From NCBI GenBank assembly GCA_002709305.1, contig PAQM01000002.1:1-43652 (forward strand): DNA of 43,652 nucleotides, in the 5' to 3' direction. The translations under genes were made by a program, and so were the position numbers. Under the pieces are notes generated by a model. It made no database searches, had not been told where the DNA came from, and worked only from the letters and a program-made list of their open reading frames with translations. The stretch's first letter is position 1. Every line of letters starts with the position of its first letter. Below, piece by piece: positions 25,732 through 35,357 of this stretch. Source of the DNA: Crocinitomicaceae bacterium. Lineage in GTDB: Bacteria > Bacteroidota > Bacteroidia > Flavobacteriales_D > Crocinitomicaceae.

Positions 25732-26163
25732 ATGGCAAAACAAAAAAAACATACTCTAACTATAGAACAAGAAGAACTTTTTGATCTGATTGGTCTTTGT
25801 TCACATCATAGCGACTATCGCCTTGCGTGGGCATTGAACACTAAAACAGATTTAAATTTAACGAAATCCAATCTAAAATATGAGCTAACTAATAAAAAAG
25901 GCGAAACTACTTCCCTGCATTCTATGTATGAATATATTGATGAAGAAAATCGTATAGAGTATTATATGATTAAAAATAAAATCAAAGGTCAATATCTAAT
26001 ACCTGAGAAACCAAGTATTGACTACTTCCTTTTTATATGTAACAATAATATTATTGATATTAGCTGTTTTATTAATGATCTAAAAAAAATAGAAAGTATA
26101 TTAGGTGCATATAAATTCTATCCTGAAGAAATAGCATCAACAGAAAATATAGTATTTAATTAA
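25732..26163 (+). CDS. IPExxxVDY family protein
   Basis: The 143-residue protein carries the family-defining motif as IPEKPSIDYFLF (about 90-102). The N-terminal helix HTLTIEQEELFDLIGLCSHHSDYRLAWALN and the closing helix with LKKIESILGAYKFY are as expected. The family is confined to Bacteroidota, of unknown function, and commonly sits directly before pyruvate kinase, as here (one base between stop and next ATG). Coupled expression with pyk suggests a link to glycolysis regulation, but nothing is proven. Confidence 0.88.
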   Translation: MAKQKKHTLTIEQEELFDLIGLCSHHSDYRLAWALNTKTDLNLTKSNLKYELTNKKGETTSLHSMYEYIDEENRIEYYMIKNKIKGQYLIPEKPSIDYFLFICNNNIIDISCFINDLKKIESILGAYKFYPEEIASTENIVFN

Positions 26164-26164
26164 A

Positions 26165-27583
26165 ATGAAAAAAACAAAAATAATTGCAACCATTGGTCCT
26201 GCATCAAGTAATAAAAAAATTTTAAAACAAATGTTTTTAGAAGGTGTCAATGTATGCCGATTAAATTTTTCACATGGCAACTATAATGACCATTCCAAAA
26301 CAATTCAAAATATTCGTGAATTAAATAAGGAAACAGGTCTAAATGTTGCCATATTAGCTGATTTACAGGGCCCTAAAATTAGGACTGGTGAAATAATAAA
26401 TAATAAAATCGAGTTGATACAAGAATCAATTATAGAAATTAATACTAAAGAACAAATAGGAAATGAACTGTCATTCTCAATCAACTATACTCAACTTCCA
26501 AATGATGTTAAAAAAGGTGAAAAAATTTTATTAGACGATGGAAAATTAAGTTTAGAAGTTATTTCAACTGACAAGCGAAATAAAATTACTGCTAAAGTCA
26601 TAAATGGAGGGATACTCTCATCTAATAAAGGTGTGAATCTTCCCAACACAAAAATATCAATGCCTTCTTTAACAGAAAAAGATTTAAAAGACCTAGAATA
26701 CGCATTAGAAGAGAATGTAGATTGGATTGGACTTTCTTTTGTTCGTTCAGCAAAAGATATAATTCAATTAAAAAACCTTATTACTAAGAAGTCAGGTAAA
26801 GCAAAAGTAATTGCTAAAATTGAAAAGCCTGAAGCAATAACAGATATCGATAAAATAATTACAGAGAGTGATGCTTTAATGGTTGCACGAGGAGATCTTG
26901 GAGTAGAAATACCATACCAAAACGTGCCTCTAATTCAGAAAATGTTAATTAATAAATGTATTATTAATGCAAAACCTGTTATAGTAGCTACTCAAATGAT
27001 GGAAAGTATGATATTAAAATCTACTCCAACAAGAGCAGAAGTGAATGATGTTGCAAATGCTGTATTAGATGGTGCTGATGCAGTAATGCTTTCGGGAGAA
27101 ACTTCTGTTGGAAAATATCCGATTGAAGTAATTCGAACAATGAATAATATTTTATTGGAAATGGAGACATTTGACGGAATATATAATAAAGCTGAATTTC
27201 CAGAAAAAAATCAATCTAGGTTTATTACAGATTCAATTTGTTTTAACGCATGTAGGCTATCTAATAGAATTGACGCAGATGCTATTTTAACAATGTCATT
27301 TTCTGGATATACTGCATATAAAATTGCTTCCCAAAGACCAAAAGCAAAAATTTATGTGTTTACTAGTAATAAACAAATTTTAACTCAATTAAGTTTAATC
27401 TGGGGAGTTCAAGGATTTTATTACAATAAAACTATTAGTACTGACCATACAATTTATGACATAAAAGAATTATTAAAAAAAGAAGGAATATTAAAAAAAG
27501 GTAATATGGTAATCAATATAGCATCAATGCCAATAGAAGCACTTGGAAAATCTAATATGTTAAAGATAAGTTATGTTGAATAA
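26165..27583 (+). CDS. pyk: Pyruvate kinase
   Basis: The 472-residue enzyme has MKKTKIIATIGPASSN, VCRLNFSHGNYNDH, LADLQGPKIRTGE, the active-site KVIAKIEKPEAI (catalytic Lys), LMVARGDLGVEIPY, ATQMMESM and PTRAEVNDVANAVLDGADAVMLSGETSVG, then the C-terminal regulatory domain. It converts phosphoenolpyruvate and ADP to pyruvate and ATP. Length and order are normal. It starts one base after the IPExxxVDY gene. A promoter for gcvP lies over its last codons. Confidence 0.97.
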   Translation: MKKTKIIATIGPASSNKKILKQMFLEGVNVCRLNFSHGNYNDHSKTIQNIRELNKETGLNVAILADLQGPKIRTGEIINNKIELIQESIIEINTKEQIGNELSFSINYTQLPNDVKKGEKILLDDGKLSLEVISTDKRNKITAKVINGGILSSNKGVNLPNTKISMPSLTEKDLKDLEYALEENVDWIGLSFVRSAKDIIQLKNLITKKSGKAKVIAKIEKPEAITDIDKIITESDALMVARGDLGVEIPYQNVPLIQKMLINKCIINAKPVIVATQMMESMILKSTPTRAEVNDVANAVLDGADAVMLSGETSVGKYPIEVIRTMNNILLEMETFDGIYNKAEFPEKNQSRFITDSICFNACRLSNRIDADAILTMSFSGYTAYKIASQRPKAKIYVFTSNKQILTQLSLIWGVQGFYYNKTISTDHTIYDIKELLKKEGILKKGNMVINIASMPIEALGKSNMLKISYVE

Positions 27584-27606
27584 TATAATAGAACGAATTA
27601 TATTTG
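27576..27606 (+). promoter_or_regulatory. Promoter for gcvP
   Basis: TTG (27576-27578), a 20-base spacer and the -7 box TATATTTG (27599-27606) fit the Bacteroidota consensus TTG-N17-23-TAnnTTTG. The -33 element lies in the last codons of pyk. Predicted start near 27612, about 22 bases before the gcvP ATG. Confidence 0.72.
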
Positions 27607-27634
27607 TAATCTGTTGTATTTTTTAAAATTAAAA

Positions 27635-30493
27635 ATGAATAATTTCTCCAAAAGACACATAGGCCCGAATCAAGTAGAGGTAGAGTCTATGTTAAAAAAA
27701 ATTAAGGTTAATTCAATTGAAGAATTAACCAGTAAAACAATTCCATCAAATATAAGTTTAAACAAACAATTAGATATCAAAGATGGTATATCTGAACAAG
27801 ATTTTTTAAATCATATTAATGAATTAGGACAACAAAATAAATTATATAAATCATTTATTGGATTAGGTTATCATGAAACTATTGTTCCTTCAGTAATTCA
27901 AAGAAATATTCTTGAAAACCCAGGTTGGTATACAGCATATACGCCATACCAAGCTGAAATTTCTCAAGGAAGATTAGAAGCACTATTGAATTTTCAAACA
28001 ATGATTACCGACTTAACTGGACTAGAACTTTCAAATGCATCTTTACTTGATGAGGGGACAGCTGCAGCAGAATCAATGTTAATGTTTTGGAATTCAAGAA
28101 GTAGAGCAGACATTAAAGAAGGTAAAACAAAATTCTTTGTTTCCGAAGATACATTCCCTCAGACAATTGATGTTGTTCAAGGAAGAGCTGATAATCTAAA
28201 TATAGAATTAACAATTGGAAATCCACATACATTTATGCCTACAAAAGAATATTTTGGTAGCATAATTCAATACACAAATATTGAAGGAAAAATAAATGAT
28301 ATAAGTTCTTTTATTGACAAAATGCATGATGTTGGTGGCCGTGTTGCTGTAGGTGCAGACATCCTATCATTAGTAATTTTAAAATCACCTGGCTCAATGA
28401 ATGCAGATGTTGTATTTGGTTCATCACAACGTTTTGGTGTTCCAATGGGATATGGTGGACCTCATGCAGCTTTTTTCTCTGCAAAAGATGAATTTAAAAG
28501 AAATATACCGGGTAGAATTATCGGCGTATCTATGGACACTGATAATAATGCTGCTTTAAGAATGGCACTTCAAACACGAGAACAACATATTAAAAGAGGA
28601 AAAGCAACATCTAATATATGCACAGCTCAAGCATTACTAGCAGTAATGGCAAGTATGTACGCAGTTTATCATGGGCCAAATGGTTTAAAAGAGATAGCTT
28701 ACCATGTTCATTCACTAGCTACAAAGACATTCAAAGGATTGAAAAAAATAGGTATTGATGTAGGCGAGCATGAATTTTTTGATACAATTTTAATAAAAAA
28801 CATATCGTCTTCCGAAATTAAATCTACTTCAGAAAAGATAGGAATGAATTTCTATTACATTGATGATAATAATTTAACAATAAGTTTTGCAGAGTCTCAC
28901 ACAATTGAAGATGTTAATGAAATTTTATCAATTTTTGCGAAATCAAAAAATAAAACCATTGAAAAAAAACCATCTAATTATGAAAAAATTCTTTCCCCTA
29001 TTAACTTAAGACAAGACTCTATTTTAACTCATCCTACATTTAATAAATTCCATTCTGAATCAAAAATGATGAGATATTTAAAACGACTAGAAAATAAAGA
29101 TTTATCATTAGTACATAGTATGATTCCATTAGGTTCTTGCACAATGAAATTAAATGCTGCTTCAGAACTTATGCCAATATCTAATCCTAATTTCGCAAAC
29201 ATACATCCTTTTGCACCTACTAATCAAACAATTGGATACCATGAAATGTTCAAAGAGCTAGTAAAAGATCTATGCATATCAACAGGATTTGATGCTATAT
29301 CACTACAACCAAACTCTGGAGCTCAAGGAGAATATGCAGGTCTAATGGTAATTAAGGCCTATCATGAATCAAATGGAGACAAAGAACGTAATGTAATGAT
29401 TATACCATCTTCAGCACATGGAACAAATCCAGCATCTGCAGTTATGGCAGGATTTGAAGTCGTTGTTACTGGCTGTGATGAATATGGAAATATTAACATC
29501 AATGAACTAAGAGAGAAAGCTACTGAATTAAAAGATAGACTTGGAGGATTAATGGTTACTTATCCTTCAACTCATGGTGTCTTTGAAGAAGGCATCTGTG
29601 AAATAACTTCAATAATCCATGATAATGGCGGACAGGTATATATGGATGGAGCTAATATGAATGCACAGGTAGGGTTAACAAACCCAGGGAAAATTGGAGC
29701 AGATGTATGCCATTTGAACTTACATAAAACATTTGCCATTCCCCATGGTGGTGGTGGACCCGGAATGGGCCCAATTGGTGTTGCAAAACACTTGGCACCT
29801 TTCCTACCTGGATCTACTTTGATCAAATCGGGAGGAAAAAAAGCTATAAATGCTATTTCATCTACTCCTTATGGTAGTGCGCTAATTCTTTTAATCTCTT
29901 ATGGATATATTAAAATGCTGGGTGGAAAAGGATTAAAAAAGTCAACAGAAATAGCAATTTTAAATGCTAACTACATTGCAACATCACTAAAAGAACATTA
30001 TAAAATACTCTATACAGGTTCTAATGGAACTGTAGCACATGAAATGATTTTAGATTGTCGTGACTTTAAAAAAATTGCAAATATTGAAGTTGCTGATATA
30101 GCAAAAAGGTTAATCGATTATGGCTTTCACGCTCCTACTGTATCTTTTCCTGTAGCTGGCACACTAATGGTTGAGCCAACAGAAAGCGAAGATAAAGAAG
30201 AACTAGATAGATTTATTGAGGCTATGATTTCTATCCGAAAAGAAATTCAAGAAATCGAAGAAGGAAAAGCTGACAAGGAAAATAATTTACTAAAAAATGC
30301 ACCACATACCGCAGACTGTATAATCAATAAAGAATGGATATATCCCTATAGTCAAGAAAAGGCAGCTTACCCTGTTAATTATTTAAAAGAATGGAAGTAT
30401 TGGGTTCCAGTTAGACGAGTAGACAATGCGTATGGAGATAGAAATCTAATTTGCACGTGTCCAAGCGTCGATAGTTATAAAGAAAAAGTATAA
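27635..30493 (+). CDS. gcvP: Glycine dehydrogenase (decarboxylating), P protein
   Basis: This full-length P protein begins MNNFSKRHIGPN at ATG 27635. An upstream in-frame TTG (27614) is rejected because it falls at the predicted transcription start. Motifs: FIGLGYHETIVPSVIQRN, YTAYTPYQAEISQGRLEALLNFQTM, SLVHSMIPLGSCTMKLNA, MIIPSSAHGTNPASA, and the PLP-lysine loop CHLNLHKTFAIPHGGGGPGMGP. It decarboxylates glycine and passes aminomethyl to lipoyl-H protein in the glycine cleavage system. N- and C-terminal halves are fused as in most Bacteroidota. The other gcv genes are not in the window. Confidence 0.97.
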   Translation: MNNFSKRHIGPNQVEVESMLKKIKVNSIEELTSKTIPSNISLNKQLDIKDGISEQDFLNHINELGQQNKLYKSFIGLGYHETIVPSVIQRNILENPGWYTAYTPYQAEISQGRLEALLNFQTMITDLTGLELSNASLLDEGTAAAESMLMFWNSRSRADIKEGKTKFFVSEDTFPQTIDVVQGRADNLNIELTIGNPHTFMPTKEYFGSIIQYTNIEGKINDISSFIDKMHDVGGRVAVGADILSLVILKSPGSMNADVVFGSSQRFGVPMGYGGPHAAFFSAKDEFKRNIPGRIIGVSMDTDNNAALRMALQTREQHIKRGKATSNICTAQALLAVMASMYAVYHGPNGLKEIAYHVHSLATKTFKGLKKIGIDVGEHEFFDTILIKNISSSEIKSTSEKIGMNFYYIDDNNLTISFAESHTIEDVNEILSIFAKSKNKTIEKKPSNYEKILSPINLRQDSILTHPTFNKFHSESKMMRYLKRLENKDLSLVHSMIPLGSCTMKLNAASELMPISNPNFANIHPFAPTNQTIGYHEMFKELVKDLCISTGFDAISLQPNSGAQGEYAGLMVIKAYHESNGDKERNVMIIPSSAHGTNPASAVMAGFEVVVTGCDEYGNININELREKATELKDRLGGLMVTYPSTHGVFEEGICEITSIIHDNGGQVYMDGANMNAQVGLTNPGKIGADVCHLNLHKTFAIPHGGGGPGMGPIGVAKHLAPFLPGSTLIKSGGKKAINAISSTPYGSALILLISYGYIKMLGGKGLKKSTEIAILNANYIATSLKEHYKILYTGSNGTVAHEMILDCRDFKKIANIEVADIAKRLIDYGFHAPTVSFPVAGTLMVEPTESEDKEELDRFIEAMISIRKEIQEIEEGKADKENNLLKNAPHTADCIINKEWIYPYSQEKAAYPVNYLKEWKYWVPVRRVDNAYGDRNLICTCPSVDSYKEKV

Positions 30494-30523
30494 TAGACTA
30501 TCGTTAGGTCTTCTTTTGTATAT

Positions 30524-31780
30524 CTATAATTTAAATGCTAGTTTAATTTTATCTATATAGTCAAGTTTTTCCCATGTAAATAGCTCTACTTCCTTAACTA
30601 CTTTAGTTCCGTCAGGAGCTGTAAATGTTTTTTTAACAATTTCATTCTTTCTTCCCATATGACCATAAGCCGCAGTTTCAGAATAAATTGGATTTCTCAA
30701 TTTTAAACGTTTTTCAATGAAGTATGGACGCATATCAAAAATATCAGAAATCTTTTGAGCAATTTCTCCGTCTGACATATTAACTTTAGATGTATTATAA
30801 GTATCTACATATAAACCACATGGTTTAGCAACACCAATAGCATAAGAAACTTGAACTAATACTTCATCACAAAGTCCTGAAGCAACCATATTCTTAGCGA
30901 TATGACGAGTGGCATATGCAGCAGAACGATCTACTTTAGAAGGATCTTTGCCTGAAAAAGCGCCACCACCATGAGCTCCTTTTCCTCCATATGTGTCTAC
31001 AATAATTTTTCTTCCCGTTAACCCAGTGTCGCCATGAGGACCGCCTATCACAAATATTCCTGTTGGATTAATGTGGTAAGTAATTGAATCAGTAAATAAT
31101 TTTTGAATTTTTGGATGTAAGTTTTCAATAACTCTTGGTATTACAATATTTATAATATCAGACTTGATTTTTTCTAACATCACATTCTCTGTCCCAAAAT
31201 CATCATGTTGAGTAGAAACTACAATAGAATCAATTCTTTGAGGAATATTGTCATCTGAATATTCTATTGTTACCTGTGATTTTGAATCTGGTCTCAAATA
31301 ATCAATTAAATCTGGATGATTATTACGAATATTTGAAAGTTCACTTAAAATTTTATGCGCTAAGTCTAACGCTAAAGGCATATAGTTTTCTGTCTCTTTT
31401 GTAGCATATCCAAACATCATACCCTGATCACCAGCACCTTGTTCTTCTATATTAATACGTTCAACACCTTGATTAATGTTTTCTGACTGTTCATGAATAG
31501 CTGATAAAATCCCACATGAATTAGAATCAAACATATATTCAGATTTTGTGTATCCAATCCGTCTAATAGTTTCCCTAGCGATTTTTTGTACATCCAAATA
31601 TGAATTTGTTTTAACTTCTCCAGCTAAAACAACTTGACCAGTTGTTACAAGAGTTTCACAAGCAACTTTTGATTGTGAATCAAATGCTATAAAATTATCA
31701 ATTAATGCATCTGATATCTGATCTGCTACTTTATCTGGATGCCCTTCAGAAACTGACTCAGATGTAAATAAGTATGACAT
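30524..31780 (-). CDS. metK: S-adenosylmethionine synthetase
   Basis: This 418-residue protein makes SAM from Met and ATP. Motifs: [76 protein letters not shown] and [13 protein letters not shown]. It is slightly longer than E. coli MetK (384 aa), with the extra residues near [18 protein letters not shown], as common in Bacteroidota. It lies 38 bases downstream of the HMA gene on the same strand and converges with gcvP. Confidence 0.97.
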   Translation of the reverse strand: MSYLFTSESVSEGHPDKVADQISDALIDNFIAFDSQSKVACETLVTTGQVVLAGEVKTNSYLDVQKIARETIRRIGYTKSEYMFDSNSCGILSAIHEQSENINQGVERINIEEQGAGDQGMMFGYATKETENYMPLALDLAHKILSELSNIRNNHPDLIDYLRPDSKSQVTIEYSDDNIPQRIDSIVVSTQHDDFGTENVMLEKIKSDIINIVIPRVIENLHPKIQKLFTDSITYHINPTGIFVIGGPHGDTGLTGRKIIVDTYGGKGAHGGGAFSGKDPSKVDRSAAYATRHIAKNMVASGLCDEVLVQVSYAIGVAKPCGLYVDTYNTSKVNMSDGEIAQKISDIFDMRPYFIEKRLKLRNPIYSETAAYGHMGRKNEIVKKTFTAPDGTKVVKEVELFTWEKLDYIDKIKLAFKL

Positions 31781-31818
31781 GTTTTTATTTTTTAAAGAGC
31801 GAAAATAGTAAAATTAAT

Positions 31819-32160
31819 CTATTTATTCATCCCACCAGGCTTACAACAATCGGGTAGTCTTTTAACCGAATTTGGATTAGCAAGAATGTCATCTGCATTG
31901 TATCCAACCTGAGATATTATATTTCTAATTTTATTTAAAGAAATTTTTTTGCTGATATATCTAACCTTAAGTTCTTTACTCTCTAAATTAAGCTCAGCAA
32001 ATCTAATTCCTGAAATATGATTTAATTTTTCTTCTAATCTAACTTTACAAGAATTGCATTCTGCTGAAGTATTAATTATTGAAGTCATAACTTTTTTTTC
32101 CTGTGCATTTGTATACCCTATTAAAAGGTATAAAAACAGAAATAAGATAAAATATTTCAT
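31819..32160 (-). CDS. Secreted heavy-metal-associated (HMA) domain protein
   Basis: The 113-residue protein has a signal peptide (MKYFILFLFLYLLIGYTNAQ) and one HMA domain with the metal-binding CxxC (C35-N-S-C38). The domain retains hydrophobic core residues of the ferredoxin-like fold (ISGIRFAELNLESKELKV, IISQVGYNADD). A second Cys pair, C105-C106 in LPDCCKPGG, ends the protein. HMA domains bind Cu(I), Zn or Cd; the periplasmic location suggests a metal relay or trap. Its start is only 4 bases after the TonB-receptor stop, so the two form an operon and probably handle the same metal. Confidence 0.86.
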   Translation of the reverse strand: MKYFILFLFLYLLIGYTNAQEKKVMTSIINTSAECNSCKVRLEEKLNHISGIRFAELNLESKELKVRYISKKISLNKIRNIISQVGYNADDILANPNSVKRLPDCCKPGGMNK

Positions 32161-32164
32161 AATA

Positions 32165-34372
32165 TTATTCTTTTGCTTTTTTTATTTTAAACCGTATTCC
32201 AATATATCCATTAATACCATATACTGGAGCCCAAATTCTTGTAGCATCAAATGATTGACTAAAAGGTGATTCAGCATTAATAATTGGATTAGACTGTGTA
32301 AAATTACCAAGATTTTCTCCTCCTAAATAAAATTCCCACTTCTTATAATTATGAGTAATTTGGGCATTTAAAATAGGATATGGTTGACTTTTATTATCTG
32401 TTGTTATAGAACCATCTTCAAGCATAATAATAGGTAATCTAAAAGAACCATATATATTAGTCGTAAAATCAAACTCCCAACGATTATTTCTTGTTTTGTA
32501 AGATAAATTTAAAAACCCTCTATGTCTTGGTGTCATTATTCTTTGTTGTAGTTCACCAGCAAATGTTGCTTGAACATCTAAATATTTATATGCTACTCTA
32601 AAATCTATTGTTTTAGTCAAATCATAATAAATTTCTGCTTGAAAACTATTGGAAAAAGAACTACCGCTTAAATTATTAAATACAATCTGTGAAGGATTAA
32701 TATCTCTATCTACTAACATCTGATTCTGAAATATTGTATAATAATAATCAAGTGTAATATTGGCCTGCCTTTTAAATAACTTAAATTCTTGTACTATACT
32801 CCCTCCTATATTCCATGAAACTTCAGGTATTATAGTATCCGGAGCAATCCAAGGTTTTGTGTTTGCTAAAAGAGATATATTATCAATCATGTAGTTCGGA
32901 ACCCTCCAGCCTTTACCTGCTGTGAATCTGATGTCTGTATATTCCGTTAAAATATATTTTAAATGTAGACGAGGCAAAGCTTGAACACCAAACAAATTAT
33001 GATAATCTATACGTCCTCCAATTACAGAAGAAACTCTCAATCCAATATAAGAATATTCAAAAAACGCACCTGGAACTACCTCGATTCTATCATCATTTAA
33101 AGAATCCATTTGTTGTACTATTTCAGAATAAACACCACTCAAGCCTAATTTAAATTTATGGTCCGATCTACCAAAGATACCATCATAAATTGCGTTAATA
33201 TAGCCCCTCTTTTCTTCTCCTGAAAATTGACGATCACCAAAAGATGAATTAGTTGTATGATATTTAATATTATATAAAATACCTATTGAATTTAATGGCT
33301 TCTTTAAAAAAAAACCAGTCTTAGCAAATAAATCTATATGCTTTGAATCAATATTCACTTGATAAATCTTACCTACTATATCTTGTAAGTTATTAATCTG
33401 TCCTCCAACCTTATTTTCTTTATATAAGTTAACACCTAACTGAGCCTCCATTTTATCCCCTTGATAATGATAACGATTCATTAATGATGCATTGGTTCCA
33501 ATAGGCATATCTCTAAATTTATCGTTGTTTCTATCCATTTCGAGAAAGTAACCTGAACCATGAATAAACCATGCTGAGCTCCATTTTTTGCTAAGATCAA
33601 AGCCAGTATCAAAATTAAATTCTGCTCTTCCCATATTGCTTCCAAAAACATTCGCAAAAACACGATTCATATTTGGTGGTTTTTTTACCTCAATATTAAT
33701 TAAGCCAGCCATTGACTCATATCCGTTTACTACGTTACCAGTACCTTTTGTGATTTGCATAGATTTTATCCAATTACCAGGCATTGAGTTTAAACCATAA
33801 GAACTCTCTAAACCTCTTAAATATGGAATATTCTCAAACTGTATCTGTGTATAAACGCCATCTAATCCCATCATTTCAATCTTTTTGGCGCCAGAAATTG
33901 CATCGGTTATATGTACGTCCACTGAAGCATTAGTTTCAAAGGTCTCAGACAGATTACAACACGCTGCTTTCCTTAACTCATCTGAACCAATCTCTTCAAC
34001 CTGCAAGGTTTTTAACCTAAGAATATTTTTTGATTTTTTCTTATAAGATGCAATAACTTCCGGTAATAATTGATCAGAGTAAAGATTTACTTCTAGAAGA
34101 ATAAAACGATCTTTTTTTGAAACTACAATACTATCAGATGAATATCCCATAGCGCTAAACACTAAAGTGTCTGGTAATTCTTTCGAAAGTATAATCTCAA
34201 ATGAACCTTTTTCATCTGAAATAACTCCTCTATTTTCTCCTAACAACTTTACTTTAGCTCCATATATCTTTATTTTTTTACCCTCATTAAATCCATAAAT
34301 AGTTCCTTTAAGTTGAGCAAATGAAAAGCCACAGTATAAAAAGATTGTCAATAAAGAGAATATTATCTTCAT
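32165..34372 (-). CDS. TonB-dependent receptor with carboxypeptidase-like N-domain
   Basis: The 735 residues comprise a signal peptide (to FAQ), a carboxypeptidase-regulatory-like beta domain (about 20-100; IYGFNEGKKIKIYGAKVKLLG), a TonB plug with RKAACCNLSETFETNASVDV and IQMxGL-like IEMMGLDGVYTQIQFENIPYLRGLESSYGL, then ITKGTGNVVNGYESMAGLINIE, and a beta barrel to the C-terminus ending IGIRFKIKKAKE. This receptor type with a Cys-Cys plug motif commonly pairs with HMA proteins in Bacteroidota, which suggests metal or metal-chelate uptake across the outer membrane. The substrate is inferred from the neighbour only. Confidence 0.9.
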   Translation of the reverse strand: MKIIFSLLTIFLYCGFSFAQLKGTIYGFNEGKKIKIYGAKVKLLGENRGVISDEKGSFEIILSKELPDTLVFSAMGYSSDSIVVSKKDRFILLEVNLYSDQLLPEVIASYKKKSKNILRLKTLQVEEIGSDELRKAACCNLSETFETNASVDVHITDAISGAKKIEMMGLDGVYTQIQFENIPYLRGLESSYGLNSMPGNWIKSMQITKGTGNVVNGYESMAGLINIEVKKPPNMNRVFANVFGSNMGRAEFNFDTGFDLSKKWSSAWFIHGSGYFLEMDRNNDKFRDMPIGTNASLMNRYHYQGDKMEAQLGVNLYKENKVGGQINNLQDIVGKIYQVNIDSKHIDLFAKTGFFLKKPLNSIGILYNIKYHTTNSSFGDRQFSGEEKRGYINAIYDGIFGRSDHKFKLGLSGVYSEIVQQMDSLNDDRIEVVPGAFFEYSYIGLRVSSVIGGRIDYHNLFGVQALPRLHLKYILTEYTDIRFTAGKGWRVPNYMIDNISLLANTKPWIAPDTIIPEVSWNIGGSIVQEFKLFKRQANITLDYYYTIFQNQMLVDRDINPSQIVFNNLSGSSFSNSFQAEIYYDLTKTIDFRVAYKYLDVQATFAGELQQRIMTPRHRGFLNLSYKTRNNRWEFDFTTNIYGSFRLPIIMLEDGSITTDNKSQPYPILNAQITHNYKKWEFYLGGENLGNFTQSNPIINAESPFSQSFDATRIWAPVYGINGYIGIRFKIKKAKE

Positions 34373-34424
34373 AAAGTTTAGTTTCTTTTTTAAAGATAAA
34401 AATTAAACTATAATAATTTAATTC

Positions 34425-34432
34425 TATTTTTG
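34425..34432 (+). promoter_or_regulatory. Possible -7 box for the Nfu-type gene
   Basis: TATTTTTG fits TAnnTTTG, 29 bases before the ATG at 34462. No TTG lies at the expected -33 distance, so support is partial. Confidence 0.35.
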
Positions 34433-34461
34433 ATAATTGATAATTAATCATAGATAAAATT

Positions 34462-35064
34462 ATGACTGTCCCAATTACGGTATATGCAGAAATGACTCCA
34501 AATCCATCAACAATGAAGTTTGTGGTCAACAAAAATATTTTAGGAGTCGGGGAATCTGCTCAGTTTAACTCCAAACCTGAAACAAAAGGTTTTTCGCCTT
34601 TAGCCGAAGAACTATTTAACCTTCCTTTTGTTGATGGTGTCTTCTTTGCGTCAAATTTTGTTACAATAACTAAAACAGATAATTTATCCTGGGATTTTAT
34701 TACTATGGAATTACGCGAATTCATTAGAAATTGGTTATCAGAAGGAAAAGAAGTATTAACTGCAATGCCTGATGAAAAAAATAGTATCCAAAAGGAAAAT
34801 AAACCTAAAAAAACATATGCTCCATCCGAATATGATGGAGCAATCTGTCAGTTATTAGATGAATTTGTTAGACCTGCGGTAGAAAATGATGGTGGAGCAA
34901 TTGATTTTTTGGGATATGAAGATGGTATCGTTACCGTTATACTGAAAGGAGCTTGCGCTGGTTGCCCTTCAAGTACTGCAACTTTAAAAGGAGGTATTGA
35001 AAGTTTACTTAAAACACACCTTCCTGAAGTTAAAGAGGTAATCGCTGAAAATGAAGTGTATTAA
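34462..35064 (+). CDS. NifU/Nfu-type Fe-S scaffold protein
   Basis: The 200-residue protein has an N-terminal Nfu_N domain (AEMTPNPSTMKFVVNKNIL to SWDFITMELREFI), a charged linker (about 100-118), and a C-terminal NifU-like domain with EFVRPAVENDGGAIDFLGYEDGIVTV and the cluster-binding GACAGCPSST (CxxC). It assembles or delivers 4Fe-4S clusters to apo-proteins in the cytoplasm. The two-domain layout is the usual Nfu form in Bacteroidota. The last base of its stop is the first of the next ATG (TAATG), so the next gene is translationally coupled. Confidence 0.93.
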   Translation: MTVPITVYAEMTPNPSTMKFVVNKNILGVGESAQFNSKPETKGFSPLAEELFNLPFVDGVFFASNFVTITKTDNLSWDFITMELREFIRNWLSEGKEVLTAMPDEKNSIQKENKPKKTYAPSEYDGAICQLLDEFVRPAVENDGGAIDFLGYEDGIVTVILKGACAGCPSSTATLKGGIESLLKTHLPEVKEVIAENEVY

Positions 35065-35357
35065 TGTCAAGATTTGTTTTCATATTAATCGCAACTATTG
35101 GAATTAATCTAATGTTTAGTTGTGAAAAATCAAAAATAAAGATGACTGTTATAAAAGATTGTACAGGCACATATCTTAGAAAGAATTCTCAAGATTTTTA
35201 TGTATGTAACGATGATATTCTTGAAAGTTATTCTAGTGGTGAAAAAATTAAAGTAAGTTATGATTTACTAGAACAATGTTTTGGGATTTTAGAACCTGTT
35301 TCTTGTGAAATGGACCACCCATATGAAAGTAAAATTGAAGTTACTAATATCTTCTAA
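35064..35357 (+). CDS. Hypothetical small lipoprotein (97 aa)
   Basis: A signal with lipobox (MSRFVFILIATIGINLMFSCEKSK) precedes about 75 residues of a small beta-rich domain: MTVIKDCTGTYLRKNSQDFYVCNDDILE, IKVSYDLLEQCFG, then SCEMDHPYESKIEVTNIF. There are four further Cys. The ATG overlaps the upstream stop, and the gene ends base-to-base with the converging GLPGLI gene. I recognise no named family, though the pattern is typical of small Bacteroidota lipoproteins. Confidence 0.78.
   Translation: MSRFVFILIATIGINLMFSCEKSKIKMTVIKDCTGTYLRKNSQDFYVCNDDILESYSSGEKIKVSYDLLEQCFGILEPVSCEMDHPYESKIEVTNIF

Noticed and set aside
27614-27634. Upstream TTG as the start of gcvP
   Set aside because: It coincides with the predicted transcription start and adds residues not seen in P proteins; ATG 27635 gives the usual N-terminus.
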